Positions 52,052-61,240 of a stretch of 64,000 bases of DNA are shown piece by piece. The stretch lies in contig JAUIKS010000045.1 of the NCBI GenBank assembly GCA_030430565.1, positions 1 to 64,000 on the forward strand, read 5' to 3'. Under the pieces are notes generated by a model that made no database searches, had not been told where the DNA came from, and was given only the letters and a program-made list of their open reading frames with translations. Origin of the DNA: Polyangia bacterium. Its GTDB lineage: Bacteria > Myxococcota_A > Polyangia > Nannocystales > Nannocystaceae. How positions within the stretch are numbered: the first letter of the stretch is position 1; each line of letters opens with the position of its first letter. Position numbers and translations under genes: made by a program.

Positions 52052-53464
52052 CTACAGCGGCTGGCCGTCGCAGTACACGGGCTTGTACGGCGCCGCGAGG
52101 TTGGAGCAGGAGCCCGCCTGGAACTTGTGGTTGTTGCCGCTGACGTCGGAGACGTGGCCGTCGTCGGGGTCCACCTCAAACAGCACCGCGCTGTTTGAGC
52201 ACGCGAAGATCTGGCCGGTACCCGGGTGCAGCTCGATGCCGACGCTGCCGAAGTTGTAGTCCATCTGCACGAGCGGCGTGGCGGTGCCGGTGTCCTTGTT
52301 GATCGTGTAGAGGAAGTCGGTGCTGCCGTTGATCGCGAAGAGCCCTTGGAGCTTGTCGGACCAGGTCGCGCCGCCTGAGCCGAAGTTCTCCCCCAGCGGC
52401 CCGACCGTGACGGCGACGCCGGTCTCGGCGTCGATCTTGATCGTGACATCCTGCCCGCTCGCGACGCCGAAGAGGTCGATGAGCTGATCCGAGGTGATGC
52501 CGTTGACGCCCGTGTAGGGGCCGTAGTCGCCGAGCGGCGTGACCTCGCAGGTGCAGGGGTCGATCTGATCGAGCCGCTGACCGCTGCGCGATGCGTAGAG
52601 CTCGTTGAGGCGGTTGAAGGTCAGCGACGGCCAGCTGTAACTCACGTTGAAGTTGCAGACGTCCGTGGAGGTGCCGTCGACGATGCTGACCTTCATCAGC
52701 TTCTTGGGGTTCGAGTTCTGGATGCTGAGGAGCCAGGGCGGGGCCTCGCAGCTGGCGTCCTCGGGATCGAGGTTGCAGCAGGCCTCGCTGCCGGGGTTGA
52801 GCTCGCAGGCGTCGGGGGCCTGGCAGCTGGGGTCGTCGGGGTCAAAGATGCAGCACTCGTCGGAGCCCGGGTTGTCCTCGCAGGGGTCGGGGCAGCTGGG
52901 GTGCATGGGGTCGGAGATGCAGCAGGCGTCGGAGCCCGGCTCGATGTCGCAGATGTCGGGGCAGCTGGGGTCGTCGGGGTAGAAGACGCAGCAGGTGTCG
53001 CCGCCGGGCTCGACCTCGCAGGGGTCGGGGCAGCTGGGGTCGATGGGGTTGCTCTCGCAGCACTCGTCGGATCCGGGGTTGTCGACGCAGGGGTCGCCGT
53101 CGCCGTCACCGTCACCGTCGCCGTCACCGTCGCCGTCGCCGTCACCGTCACCGTCGCCGTCACCGTCGCCGTCGCCGTCACCGTCACCGTCGCCGTCACC
53201 GTCGCCGTCGCCGTCGCCGTCGCCCGGACCGACGCCGGTCTCGGTCCCGGTCTCGCCGCCGCTGGTGTTGGGGTTGGTCGTCATGGGGCCGGCGGAAGGA
53301 TCGGTAGAGCCGCTCTCGCTCCCGGACTCTGTCTCGGTCCCGGTCGCGCTCTCCATCACGGTCGTGCCCTCTTCGCTGTCGCCGCACGCCCCCAGCGTGA
53401 GCGTCAGGCTGACCGCGGCCAGCGCGAAGGGCAGAGAACCAATGCAATCGCGAAAACTAGTCAT
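52052..53464 (-). CDS. Gly-Asp/Cys-repeat lipoprotein, copy 1
   Basis: About 470 residues. The lipobox is LGAC (Cys27). A Ser/Thr/Gly linker is followed by 22 Gly-Asp dipeptides (53093-53224). Then come six Cys modules of the type C-x-x-NPGSDECC-x-x-(D/N)P-x-DPSC. The C-terminal part (about 235-470) has WLLSIQNSNP, NGITSDQLIDLFGVAS and NFGSGGATWSDKLQGLFAINGSTDFLYTI, looking like a beta-propeller. The ATG at 53464 has GGAG upstream. The gene next to it (53655-55052) is a close paralog with the same order of parts. It is likely a surface protein with calcium-binding spacers. Confidence 0.85.
   Translation of the reverse strand: MTSFRDCIGSLPFALAAVSLTLTLGACGDSEEGTTVMESATGTETESGSESGSTDPSAGPMTTNPNTSGGETGTETGVGPGDGDGDGDGDGDGDGDGDGDGDGDGDGDGDGDGDGDGDGDGDGDPCVDNPGSDECCESNPIDPSCPDPCEVEPGGDTCCVFYPDDPSCPDICDIEPGSDACCISDPMHPSCPDPCEDNPGSDECCIFDPDDPSCQAPDACELNPGSEACCNLDPEDASCEAPPWLLSIQNSNPKKLMKVSIVDGTSTDVCNFNVSYSWPSLTFNRLNELYASRSGQRLDQIDPCTCEVTPLGDYGPYTGVNGITSDQLIDLFGVASGQDVTIKIDAETGVAVTVGPLGENFGSGGATWSDKLQGLFAINGSTDFLYTINKDTGTATPLVQMDYNFGSVGIELHPGTGQIFACSNSAVLFEVDPDDGHVSDVSGNNHKFQAGSCSNLAAPYKPVYCDGQPL
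53093..53224 (-). repeat. Gly-Asp repeat, 22 units
   Basis: A 6-bp unit coding for Gly-Asp, with the Gly codon varying between GGC and GGT. It is a flexible acidic spacer that may bind calcium. Confidence 0.9.
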
Positions 53465-53534
53465 CACACGCCACTCCAAATTCGATCGCGTCAAGGCCCT
53501 CGGGCCGGTGGGGGCTCGAGGCTACGCCAAATCT

Positions 53535-53556
53535 AACATGTCTTTATAGACATGTT
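53535..53556. promoter_or_regulatory. Dispersed palindrome, copy C (perfect)
   Basis: AACATGTCT-N4-AGACATGTT, a perfect 9-bp inverted repeat, 71 bases upstream of lipoprotein copy 1. The same element stands at almost the same distance (75-80 bases) before lipoprotein copy 2. Confidence 0.6.
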
Positions 53557-53654
53557 TGTAAGGATCCGCGCTTGGCCCTCGAGCCCGCGCGCTGGTCTCC
53601 GACACGAGCCTACAGACGCCGCGCGACGGCGCGCGGCGCCCGCGTCGACGCGCG

Positions 53655-55052
53655 CTACAGCGGCTGGCCGTCGCAGTACACGGGCTTGTACGGCGCCGCG
53701 AGGTTGGAGCAGTTTCCGGACTGGAACTTGTGGTTGTTGCCGCTGACGTCACTGACGTGACCCGTGTCGGGGTCGACGGAGAGCAGCACGGCGCTGTTCG
53801 AACAGGCGTAGATGGTGTTGTTCGAGGGGTGCAGCTCGATGCCGACCGTGCCGAAGTTGAGGTCCATCTGCACGAGCGGGGTCGCGTCGCCGTTGAGCGG
53901 GTCGACCGTGTACAGGAAGTCGGTGCTGCCGTTGATCGCGTAGAGCCCCTCGAGCTTGTCGGACCAGGTCGCGCCGCCAGAGCCCCAGTTGACGCCGAGC
54001 GGGCCGACCTGCACCGCGTTGCCGGTCTCGGCGTCGATCTTGATCGTGACGTCCTGGGCGCTCGCGACCCCGAAGAGATCGACGAGCTGATCCGAGGTGA
54101 TGCCGTTGACGCTCGAGAAGCCGCCGTAATTGTTGAGCGGGGTGCGCTCGCAGGTGCAGGGGTCGATCCGGTCGAGGCCAGAGCCGCTGCGCGAGGCGTA
54201 GAGCTCGTTGAGTCGGTTAAAGGTCGTCGACGGCCAGCTCGGGCTGCCGCCCGCGAAGGTGCAGATGTCCTCGGAGGTGCCGTCGATGATGCTGACCTTC
54301 TGCAGCACGCGCGGGTTCGAGTGCTGGATGCTGAGGAGCCAGGGCGGCGCCTCGCAGCTATCGTCGTCCGGGTTCTGGAGGCAGCAGGCCTCGCTGCCGG
54401 GGTTCTGCTCGCAGGCGCCGGGCTCCTGGCAGCTGGGGTGCTCGGGCTCCGAGAGGCAGCACTCATCGCCGCCGGGCTCCTCCTCGCAAGGATCCGCGCA
54501 GCTGGGGTGCTCGGGGTCGATGAAGCAGCACTCGTCAGAGCCCGGGTTCTCGTCGCAGATGTCCGGGCAGCTGGGATCATCGGGGTAGAAGGTGCAGCAG
54601 GTGTCGCCGCCGGGCTCGACCTCGCAGGGGTCGGGGCAGCTGGGGTCGATGGGGTTGAACTCGCAGCACTCGTCGGAGCCCGGGTTCTCCACGCAGGGGT
54701 CGCCGTCTCCGTCTCCGTCGCCGTCTCCGTCGCCGTCTCCGTCTCCGTCACCATCTCCGTCGCCGTCACCATCACCGTCGCCGTCGCCGTCGCCGTCACC
54801 GTCACCGTCACCGTCGCCCGGCATGACGCCGGTCTCGGAATCGGTCCCGCTGGGGTCCGTCGTCATCGGGCCGGCGGAGGGATCGGTCGAGCCGCTCTCG
54901 CTCGCCGACTCAGCCTCGGTCTCGGTCCCGGTCGCGGACTCCATAACCGTCGTTTCCTCACCGCTGTCGCCGCACGCCCCCAGCGTGAGCGTCAGGCTGA
55001 CCGCAGCCAGCGCGAGCGTCGAGCTACCAAGAAAATCGCCAAATCGAGTCAT
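53655..55052 (-). CDS. Gly-Asp/Cys-repeat lipoprotein, copy 2
   Basis: About 465 residues and a tandem paralog of copy 1. It has the lipobox LGAC, a Ser/Glu/Thr linker, 20 Gly-Asp units (54699-54818), six Cys modules (such as ENPGSDECCFIDPEHPSC) and the same C-terminal domain ending in CSNLAAPYKPVYCDGQPL, identical to the end of copy 1. The second half is more alike between the copies than the linkers are. The ATG at 55052 has GGAGG upstream. The two probably arose by a recent tandem duplication that included the promoter region. Confidence 0.85.
   Translation of the reverse strand: MTRFGDFLGSSTLALAAVSLTLTLGACGDSGEETTVMESATGTETEAESASESGSTDPSAGPMTTDPSGTDSETGVMPGDGDGDGDGDGDGDGDGDGDGDGDGDGDGDGDGDGDGDGDPCVENPGSDECCEFNPIDPSCPDPCEVEPGGDTCCTFYPDDPSCPDICDENPGSDECCFIDPEHPSCADPCEEEPGGDECCLSEPEHPSCQEPGACEQNPGSEACCLQNPDDDSCEAPPWLLSIQHSNPRVLQKVSIIDGTSEDICTFAGGSPSWPSTTFNRLNELYASRSGSGLDRIDPCTCERTPLNNYGGFSSVNGITSDQLVDLFGVASAQDVTIKIDAETGNAVQVGPLGVNWGSGGATWSDKLEGLYAINGSTDFLYTVDPLNGDATPLVQMDLNFGTVGIELHPSNNTIYACSNSAVLLSVDPDTGHVSDVSGNNHKFQSGNCSNLAAPYKPVYCDGQPL
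54699..54818 (-). repeat. Gly-Asp repeat, 20 units
   Basis: The same 6-bp design as in copy 1, with different codon mixture (GGA is also used for Gly), so the two arrays have evolved separately since duplication. Confidence 0.9.
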
Positions 55053-55131
55053 CCTAAGCGCCTCCAGCCCGGATCGTATCAAGGCTGCCGGGCCGGCCCG
55101 GGGCGGGATGCGTCGAGCGTGTCGTTAAAAC

Positions 55132-55148
55132 ATGTCTTTTGGACCATG
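55132..55148. promoter_or_regulatory. Dispersed palindrome, copy D
   Basis: ATGTCT-N4-GACCATG, flanked by AAAC and TTTG. It lies upstream of lipoprotein copy 2 (minus) and about 170 bases from the V4R-STAS gene (plus), so either could be regulated. Confidence 0.5.
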
Positions 55149-55315
55149 TTTGTTCAGAGCCGAAAGATCTCGCCTGCGCGGCCGGCCGGCCGCGGGCGTC
55201 GGCGCGCGCGAAGTCGACGCGTCCCCGCGCGCGAGCGCGCCCGCGCCCGTTTTTTAACATGTACTATCAATCAGGTAATAGGCTTCGCGGCCGCGCGCGG
55301 AGCCGTCGAGACGCG

Positions 55316-56356
55316 ATGTCATCGAAGCACGAAATCACGCTCAACAACGTCCCGATCGCCTGGGATCTCGAGGCCGGGGACCTCTCGTTCTTCGGCCTGC
55401 AGTCGGTCCTGTTCTGGCTGAACCCGTCGCTGTACCGAATGCTCAAGCCGCTGGTCGACGTCTGCGGCGTCGAGCTGTACCGCCTGCTGGTCGCGCTCGA
55501 GTCGAGCAAGGGGACCGAGGAGGACTATCACGCGATGGTGACGCAGCTCGGCGAGACCTTCGCGGAGGGCTTCCTGGCCTGGGGCGCGGCGGTCTCGACG
55601 GCCGGCTGGGGGCGCTTTGAGCTGCCCGAGCTCGACCTCGAGGCCCGGACCGCGCGCGTCAAGGTCACGAGCCCGTGGGAGCTGAAGATGCAGCGCGGGA
55701 CCGAGGAGCGCTGGGGCTGTCCTTTCATTCAGGGGAAGATCATCGGCGTGTTCACCCACGCCTTCGGCGCGCGGTGCTGGGCGGACGAGGTGAAGACCGT
55801 CGACCGCGAGGATGAGCTCTCCGTCGAGCTGCGCGTGTACGCGGACGATCGCACGCTCGCCGGCGAGCTCGAGCGGCTCCGCGCGGAGCAGCAGAACGCG
55901 CGCGAGCGCCGACTGCAGGCGATGATCGACGGCGCGACCGAGACGCTGCACGAGAAGCTCGAGCTGGTCGAGCACCAGCGCGGGGTGATCCGGAGCATGT
56001 CCGCGCCGCTCATCCAGGTGTGGGACGGCGTGCTCGTGCTCCCGCTGATCGGCGAGCTCGACGAGGCGCGCGCCGAGGCGCTGATCGAGCGCACGCTCGC
56101 GGCGGTCTCGGCCCGCGGGGCCGAGTACGTGATCATCGACCTCACCGGGGTCTCGCTGTTCAGCTCGGCGGCCGCGAACGCGCTGCTGCGGACCGTCGCG
56201 GCCGCGCGCCTGCTCGGCGCCCGGTGCCTGCTCACCGGGCTCTCTCCGTCGGTGGCGCAGGCGCTCGTCAAGGTCGGGACGGCGCTCGCGGATGTCCCCT
56301 CCTTCGCGACCGTCCAGACCGCGCTCGAGACGGTGCTCAAGCTCAGCCGGCAGTGA
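55316..56356 (+). CDS. V4R-like and STAS (RsbR-type) protein
   Basis: A 346-residue soluble protein. The N-terminal region (about 20-170) resembles V4R-type ligand-binding domains (EGFLAWGAAVSTAGWGRFELPELDLEARTARVKVTSPWE and a C-terminal GFxxGxxG-like part with two Cys). A coiled-coil linker (about 178-235) leads to a STAS domain (about 238-346): APLIQVWDGVLVLPLIGELDEARA, YVIIDLTGVSLFSSAAANALLRTVAAARLLGARCLLTGLSPSVAQ. This closely follows the stressosome protein RsbR, in which an N-terminal sensor controls anti-anti-sigma signalling. The partner RsbS/RsbT genes are not nearby. Confidence 0.85.
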   Translation: MSSKHEITLNNVPIAWDLEAGDLSFFGLQSVLFWLNPSLYRMLKPLVDVCGVELYRLLVALESSKGTEEDYHAMVTQLGETFAEGFLAWGAAVSTAGWGRFELPELDLEARTARVKVTSPWELKMQRGTEERWGCPFIQGKIIGVFTHAFGARCWADEVKTVDREDELSVELRVYADDRTLAGELERLRAEQQNARERRLQAMIDGATETLHEKLELVEHQRGVIRSMSAPLIQVWDGVLVLPLIGELDEARAEALIERTLAAVSARGAEYVIIDLTGVSLFSSAAANALLRTVAAARLLGARCLLTGLSPSVAQALVKVGTALADVPSFATVQTALETVLKLSRQ

Positions 56357-56385
56357 GGGGTTCTCGCCGCGGGTTGTTAACGAGC

Positions 56386-56416
56386 GACGCCGCCTGACGG
56401 GGGTCGAGGCGGCGTC
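56386..56416. terminator. GC-rich hairpin between convergent genes
   Basis: GACGCCGCCT at 56386-56395 pairs with AGGCGGCGTC at 56407-56416, with an 11-base loop. It is placed to end both the V4R-STAS gene (plus) and the TPR gene (minus). Confidence 0.6.
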
Positions 56417-56452
56417 GGCTGCGTTTGTCGCTGTCGCTGTCGCGCTTGTGCG

Positions 56453-58489
56453 CTAGTTCTGCTGACCGCGGGGCGGAGGCAGCGTGCTGAGGATCTTCGT
56501 GAACTCGGGGTGGTTCGGGACCATCTGCAGGGCCGCCTGACAGATCTGGCGACACTCGGCGAACATGTTGGCGTCGCGCATACAGCTGGCGAGGTTGACG
56601 ACCGGGTTGATGTCGCGGGGGTTGAGCGCGACCACGGCGCGCAGGTGCTCGACCGCCTCGCGCGGGCGGCCTTGCTTGCGCATGATGGCGGCGATCAGGT
56701 TGCGGATCTCGGCGTCGTTGGGGCGCAGCCGGACCGCGTTCATCAGGTGACCGAGCGCCGCGTTGTCGCCCTCGGTGCCGCGCACGGCGAGCGCGAGCAT
56801 GAGGTGCGGCTGCCAGTAGTTGGGCTCGGCGCCGATGATCTCGCGGAGGAAGCGCGCGGCGTCCTGCTGCTCCTTGGCGCTCGACGAGCGCACGCCCTCG
56901 ATCGCGGCGTCGTACTTGTCCTCGAAGTCCTCGATGTTGAGGGTGAGGCGGGCGCGTCGGGCGAAGGCGTCGTCGTCGAGCGAGCGACGGGGCAGCGCGA
57001 GGATCTTGTCGAGGTAGGGGCGCGCCTTCTCCTGCTCGTCGGTGTCGAGATACATGTTGGCGGCGTAGCGGAGCACCGCGCCGTTGTTCTCGTGCTTGCC
57101 GGCGGCCTTGAGGATCAGCTCGCCGGCGACATCGACGTCCTCCTCCTCGTAGAGGTCGAGCAGCATGTCGAGCGAGCTCTTGGCGATGCGCGGGAGCTCG
57201 ACGGCGGCCGCGAGCAGCGCGAGCGCCTCTTTCTGATCGTCGGCGCGGTGGGCGTCGTCGGGGCTGTCCCAGAGCACGTTGGCGAGGTCGCCGTAGGCGC
57301 TCGGGACCTTGCCCTCCTCGATGGCACGGCGGAGGAACGGCTCAGCCTCGTCGAACTCGTCGTTCTCGATCATCAGGCTGCCGAGCTGGGCCATCACGAC
57401 CGGACCCTCGTTGCCGTTCTCGACGCAGAACTTGGCGACCTTGAGCGCGTTCTCGAGATCCTCGGCCTGGCGCAGCGTGTCGATGAAGGCGGCCGCGACG
57501 TTGGCGTTCTGCGGGTTGATGTTGAGCGCCTGCTGGAACGCGTTGACGGCTCCGCCGAGGTCGCCGATGCGCCGCAGGACGACCGCCAGGTGATACCAGC
57601 AGCCCTGGTCGGTCTTGCGCTTCTGGGCCGAGATCGTGAGCGCCTGGACCGAGAGCGGGATCGCGGCCTGGTCGGGCTGCCCGTTGATCAGGATGTCGGT
57701 CATCGCGTGGATCGCCTGCATGGCGGGATCCATGGTCGGCGTCCGGTTGATCGCGTCCATCAGCGGCGAGAGCAGCTGGTCCGAGGTCGTGGGGACGCAG
57801 CGGCCTTGGAGCGCGCTGAGGTTGCCGAGGCCGACGAGGAAGGAGACCAGCGACTGATGGTTATCGGTCCCGAAGGCCTTGTCCCACGACTCGGTCTTGA
57901 CCGAGACGTTGAGGCGCAGCGCGAAGTCCTTGAGCATGTCGTGCATCTGTTTGCCGAGCGCGTCGGGGCCGCCCTCGAAGCTCCAGGTCTGCAGCTCGTG
58001 GACCTTGGCGTCGTCGCCGCTGCCCTCGACCTCGACCAGCCGGGTCGAGAACGCGAGCTTGTCCTCTTGCACGTGCATATCGCTGACGACGCCGTAGCGC
58101 GCGTTCGGGAACCGGCGGATGCCCTCGATGATGCGCTCGTCCGTCCAGCCCTCGCGGAACACCATGAGCGCGGGGACCTTGCGCCCGTTCTGCTCCTGCA
58201 TGGCGGTGAAGACCGGCGCGGCCGCCTTGCCGCCGAGCTGCGCGAGCTCCTGCGCCCACCAGCGCTGCACGCCCATGGCCAGGGGGGCGCCCTTGCCCTC
58301 GTTGGTGCAGGCGATCGGCAGCGAGACGAGCTCGATCGCGGCGGCGGCCGCGACCATCTCAGGGCTGCCTTGGCCGTTCTCGTCGAGCGCCTCGCTCTCC
58401 TCATCGCCCTCGTCGATCATCATCGTGCCGTCGGGCTGAAGGTCTTCCTGCGAGAAGTCTTGATTTTGATCCTGGTCGTCGCCGGCCAT
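56453..58489 (-). CDS. Long TPR-repeat protein
   Basis: A 678-residue soluble protein. The N-terminal part (about 1-45) is acidic and probably disordered. The next part (about 50-260) is a globular region with SFEGGPDALGKQMHDML. From about 290 on, TPR repeats follow, such as GCWYHLAVVLRRIGDLGGAVNAFQQALNINPQNANVAAAFIDTL and a second set near 560-660 (LGHLMNAVRLRPNDAEIRNLIAAIMRKQGRPREAVEHLRAVVALNPRDINPVVNL). It probably acts as a scaffold. The ATG at 58489 starts MAGDDQDQNQ; the frame is open far upstream, but those residues are unlike protein. It is divergent from the lipoprotein gene at 58734. Confidence 0.85.
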   Translation of the reverse strand: MAGDDQDQNQDFSQEDLQPDGTMMIDEGDEESEALDENGQGSPEMVAAAAAIELVSLPIACTNEGKGAPLAMGVQRWWAQELAQLGGKAAAPVFTAMQEQNGRKVPALMVFREGWTDERIIEGIRRFPNARYGVVSDMHVQEDKLAFSTRLVEVEGSGDDAKVHELQTWSFEGGPDALGKQMHDMLKDFALRLNVSVKTESWDKAFGTDNHQSLVSFLVGLGNLSALQGRCVPTTSDQLLSPLMDAINRTPTMDPAMQAIHAMTDILINGQPDQAAIPLSVQALTISAQKRKTDQGCWYHLAVVLRRIGDLGGAVNAFQQALNINPQNANVAAAFIDTLRQAEDLENALKVAKFCVENGNEGPVVMAQLGSLMIENDEFDEAEPFLRRAIEEGKVPSAYGDLANVLWDSPDDAHRADDQKEALALLAAAVELPRIAKSSLDMLLDLYEEEDVDVAGELILKAAGKHENNGAVLRYAANMYLDTDEQEKARPYLDKILALPRRSLDDDAFARRARLTLNIEDFEDKYDAAIEGVRSSSAKEQQDAARFLREIIGAEPNYWQPHLMLALAVRGTEGDNAALGHLMNAVRLRPNDAEIRNLIAAIMRKQGRPREAVEHLRAVVALNPRDINPVVNLASCMRDANMFAECRQICQAALQMVPNHPEFTKILSTLPPPRGQQN

Positions 58490-58733
58490 ATGGCGCGCAA
58501 GCGTGCCCGAACCGTCTCCAGCGCGCAAGGACGCGCGCCCGCGCGGCGCGGCCGAATTCGAACGATCAGGGCCGGCGGATGGGCGGGCGCGCCCGGACGT
58601 CGTCGCGCCGCCGCGGGCTCGGGCCGGGCGCGCCAACGAAGCGCACGAGCGAGCTGATACGCTTGTGCTGTCCGTCGGTTCGCGTCGCGTTCGCGCCCGT
58701 CGACGGGTCGCCGCGAATTCGATCAACATCGTG

Positions 58734-60341
58734 ATGGGAGTGAAGTCACGTAGCGCGCCCGGGTGGACGATCGGCCGAGCGTCGGGGAGACCCCTCGCGC
58801 GCGCGTCTATCGGCCTGTCCCTCGCGATCGCGGCTGGAGCGGCGATCGGCTGCGGCGGCGCCGATGCTGAGGTCCGCGCGGTCTGGCTCGATCGCGGGCG
58901 CACGCCGGACGGCTCGAGGGCGTTGCGGGTGTACAGCGGCGGGCGCCTGAGCGAACGCGTGGTGCGGGGCGGGTCAGCCGACGCCGCGCCGATCTTGACC
59001 CTGGGCCTCGACCCGCGCGGTCGCGGAGCCGTGCTGCGCTCGCCCAGCGTGAGCGCGTCGGCGCGGCTGCTCAGCTACGTCGACCTCGAGGTCGGCCGCA
59101 GCCTCGCCGTGCGCGTCCCGGGGTCCGCGTCGCTGGGCTACTCGGGACGCGGGGACGTGCTGTGGTGGGTCGACCCCTGTGACAGCGAGCTCGCGGTGCT
59201 GCCGCTGGCGAGATCGTTTCAGCACGCGCTCGGGGGTGACGATGGCGATGAGGTGACGCCGCTCTCGCTCACGCCCGCGGACGAGGTTTCGGCGGGCGGC
59301 TGTCGTGAGCGCGTCGGGATCGTCTCGGCGAGCGACGCGCCGGTGCTGTTCACGGTCACGCTCGGGTCCGGCTTCGCCGAGCCCGAGATCGATCCCGCGG
59401 GCGTCGTCGCGGCTTATCGACTCCCGGACCTCGAGGGCGAGGAGACGGCGCTGCGCGAGCTCGGGCGCGGCGAGGCGGTTTGGGAGCCCGAGCGAGCGCT
59501 CGCCTGGGCGCCTGTGCTGCGCTGCGACGGCCCGGCCCGGCACTGCCGACTCGGGCTCGTCGACCCCGACGGCGAGGGCCTCAGCGTGCCCGTCGCCGAC
59601 GATGAGGTCTGCGCGATGCAGCGCTGGAGCTGGCGCGTCGATGACGATGGCGATGGCGATGGCGGACCCGGGCCCGCTGTCTGCACGTTGAACTCGACTG
59701 TCGCGGGGGACATCTTCTCGATGTCGCCGCTGGCCGCGATCTCGCCGCGCCACTACGTGCTCGCGCCCGCCGATCGCGGCTCGATCGTGCGCTACGACTG
59801 GACGAACGGCGAGCTGCAGTCCGCGCCGCTCGAGCGCTACGCGTCGCCGTTTCGGTTCAAGCGGACCCAGGACGGTCGCGCCGTGGTCGCGCTCACACCC
59901 TCCGGGCCGATGGTGCGCGTCGGCGACGAGGGGATCGAATTCATCAGCATCGAGTCAGACGCTTGCGAGAACCCGCAAGACCCCGTGATCTCGCCTTCGG
60001 GTCGCTGGGCCGCGTGGACCTGCGTCTCGTACACGCTCACGCTCACCGGCGTGCTCGCGAGCGCGACGGTGGTCCGGGTCAGCGGCGCGGGGATGGAGCG
60101 CTTCGACGGCGTGCCGATGTGGGTGACGGCGATCGACGACGACGGCGTGATCTTGATGTGGAGCCGCCCGAGCGACGGCTTCTTCGACGTCGACGGGCTG
60201 CCCGTGGTCGCGCCGCGCAACCTCTACACGCTGACGCCGGATGACGTGCTCAACCGCGTCGACGCGCTCGAGCCCGAGCCCGAGCTGACGGTCGAGCTCG
60301 ACGGGCAGAGCTCGCACTGGATCGCCGCGCGGGCGCTCTGA
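58734..60341 (+). CDS. Lipoprotein of unknown function, possible beta-propeller
   Basis: About 535 residues. The ATG at 58734 is preferred because it starts a signal peptide with lipobox AIGC (Cys40); the open frame from 58503 is unlike protein. The mature part is all beta-rich with repeated Gly/Asp turns and WAAWTC, VWLDRG and ILMWSRPSDG segments, fitting a propeller of WD40-like or TolB-like type. A short Asp-rich stretch (DDDGDGDGGPGP) lies near residue 305. No function is assigned. Confidence 0.75.
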   Translation: MGVKSRSAPGWTIGRASGRPLARASIGLSLAIAAGAAIGCGGADAEVRAVWLDRGRTPDGSRALRVYSGGRLSERVVRGGSADAAPILTLGLDPRGRGAVLRSPSVSASARLLSYVDLEVGRSLAVRVPGSASLGYSGRGDVLWWVDPCDSELAVLPLARSFQHALGGDDGDEVTPLSLTPADEVSAGGCRERVGIVSASDAPVLFTVTLGSGFAEPEIDPAGVVAAYRLPDLEGEETALRELGRGEAVWEPERALAWAPVLRCDGPARHCRLGLVDPDGEGLSVPVADDEVCAMQRWSWRVDDDGDGDGGPGPAVCTLNSTVAGDIFSMSPLAAISPRHYVLAPADRGSIVRYDWTNGELQSAPLERYASPFRFKRTQDGRAVVALTPSGPMVRVGDEGIEFISIESDACENPQDPVISPSGRWAAWTCVSYTLTLTGVLASATVVRVSGAGMERFDGVPMWVTAIDDDGVILMWSRPSDGFFDVDGLPVVAPRNLYTLTPDDVLNRVDALEPEPELTVELDGQSSHWIAARAL

Positions 60342-60348
60342 GGCGGGG

Positions 60349-61224
60349 TCAGGGCTGCACCAAGAACCAGGTCACGAAGTCGAGCGTCTCATCGCAGCTC
60401 GTGCTCGCGTGGGCGACCGTGACGTGGGCCGTGTAGCTCTGGTCTCCGAGCGAGAGCGGCGCGCTCGCGTCCGAGGCGATCGTGACCGGCGCGCCGCCGT
60501 CGGGCGTGAGCTCGAGATCGTAGCGCGTCAGCGCGTCTCCGCAGCAGCCGTCCTCGACGTCGCCGGCGCAGGCGCAGTCACGCGGCGCGACCATCGCGAT
60601 CTCGAGCGCGGGCAGGCCGGCCTCCGTGACCGCTGCGGGGGCGCCGTGCTCGGTGCCCGCGAGCAGCCGCGGCGCGCCGTCGCCTGGCGCCTCCCACAGG
60701 ACCAGCGCGCGCGTCTCACAGTCGGCGGGCGGGGGCGCGACCGCGGTGTGGTGCTCAAACAGCACGCACATCCCCTCCGTGAGGGCGCCGGCCGGCAGGA
60801 TGTCGAGGGGGAACAGCTCGCCGCCGAGGCAGGTGTTGCAGGCCGGGTCGAGGCACTCGCGGACGTTGTCGGTCGCGACGCGTCCGTAGTGGGTCGTCGT
60901 GAACCCGCAGTTGCTGTCGAGGTTCTCCGCGACGAGATCGAGGCGCTCGTTCGGCGGGATCGCGCAGCCCGCTCCGGTCTCGCTCGTGGCGCCGGCCGTG
61001 GTCGCGTCGGTGGTCACGTCAGCGCCGGCGGTGGTCGAGCTGGTCGAACTCTCGTCCGTGCCCGCGCTCGCGACGTCCTCGGTCGTCGCGCTGTCGGTCG
61101 TGGTCGTGGTGCTCGCGGCGCTCGTGGTCTCGCCGTCCCCGCCGGCGCAGCTGAGGAGCAGCGCCAGCAGCGGCGCGAGCGAGGCGACGCGGGCGCGCGG
61201 GCGGAAGCGAACAACTGTCCTCAC
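60349..61224 (-). CDS. Lipoprotein with Ser/Thr linker
   Basis: A 291-residue protein with lipobox LLSC (Cys26). Residues about 30-85 are a Ser/Thr/Ala linker. The mature domain (about 88-291) has about a dozen Cys, including CLDPACNTCLGG and CACAGDVEDGCC, which implies disulfide bonds. I do not recognise the family. It is convergent with the lipoprotein gene at 58734 (7-base gap) and lies downstream of the class V aminotransferase gene on the same strand (16 bases), so it may share its transcript. Confidence 0.8.
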   Translation of the reverse strand: MRTVVRFRPRARVASLAPLLALLLSCAGGDGETTSAASTTTTTDSATTEDVASAGTDESSTSSTTAGADVTTDATTAGATSETGAGCAIPPNERLDLVAENLDSNCGFTTTHYGRVATDNVRECLDPACNTCLGGELFPLDILPAGALTEGMCVLFEHHTAVAPPPADCETRALVLWEAPGDGAPRLLAGTEHGAPAAVTEAGLPALEIAMVAPRDCACAGDVEDGCCGDALTRYDLELTPDGGAPVTIASDASAPLSLGDQSYTAHVTVAHASTSCDETLDFVTWFLVQP

Positions 61225-61240
61225 GGACAGGATTCTAACA

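Noticed and set aside
53093..54818. Long opposite-strand frames across the Gly-Asp repeats (Pro-Ser runs)
   Set aside because: They are mirror readings of the 6-bp repeats and have no start signals; the minus-strand lipoproteins explain the region.
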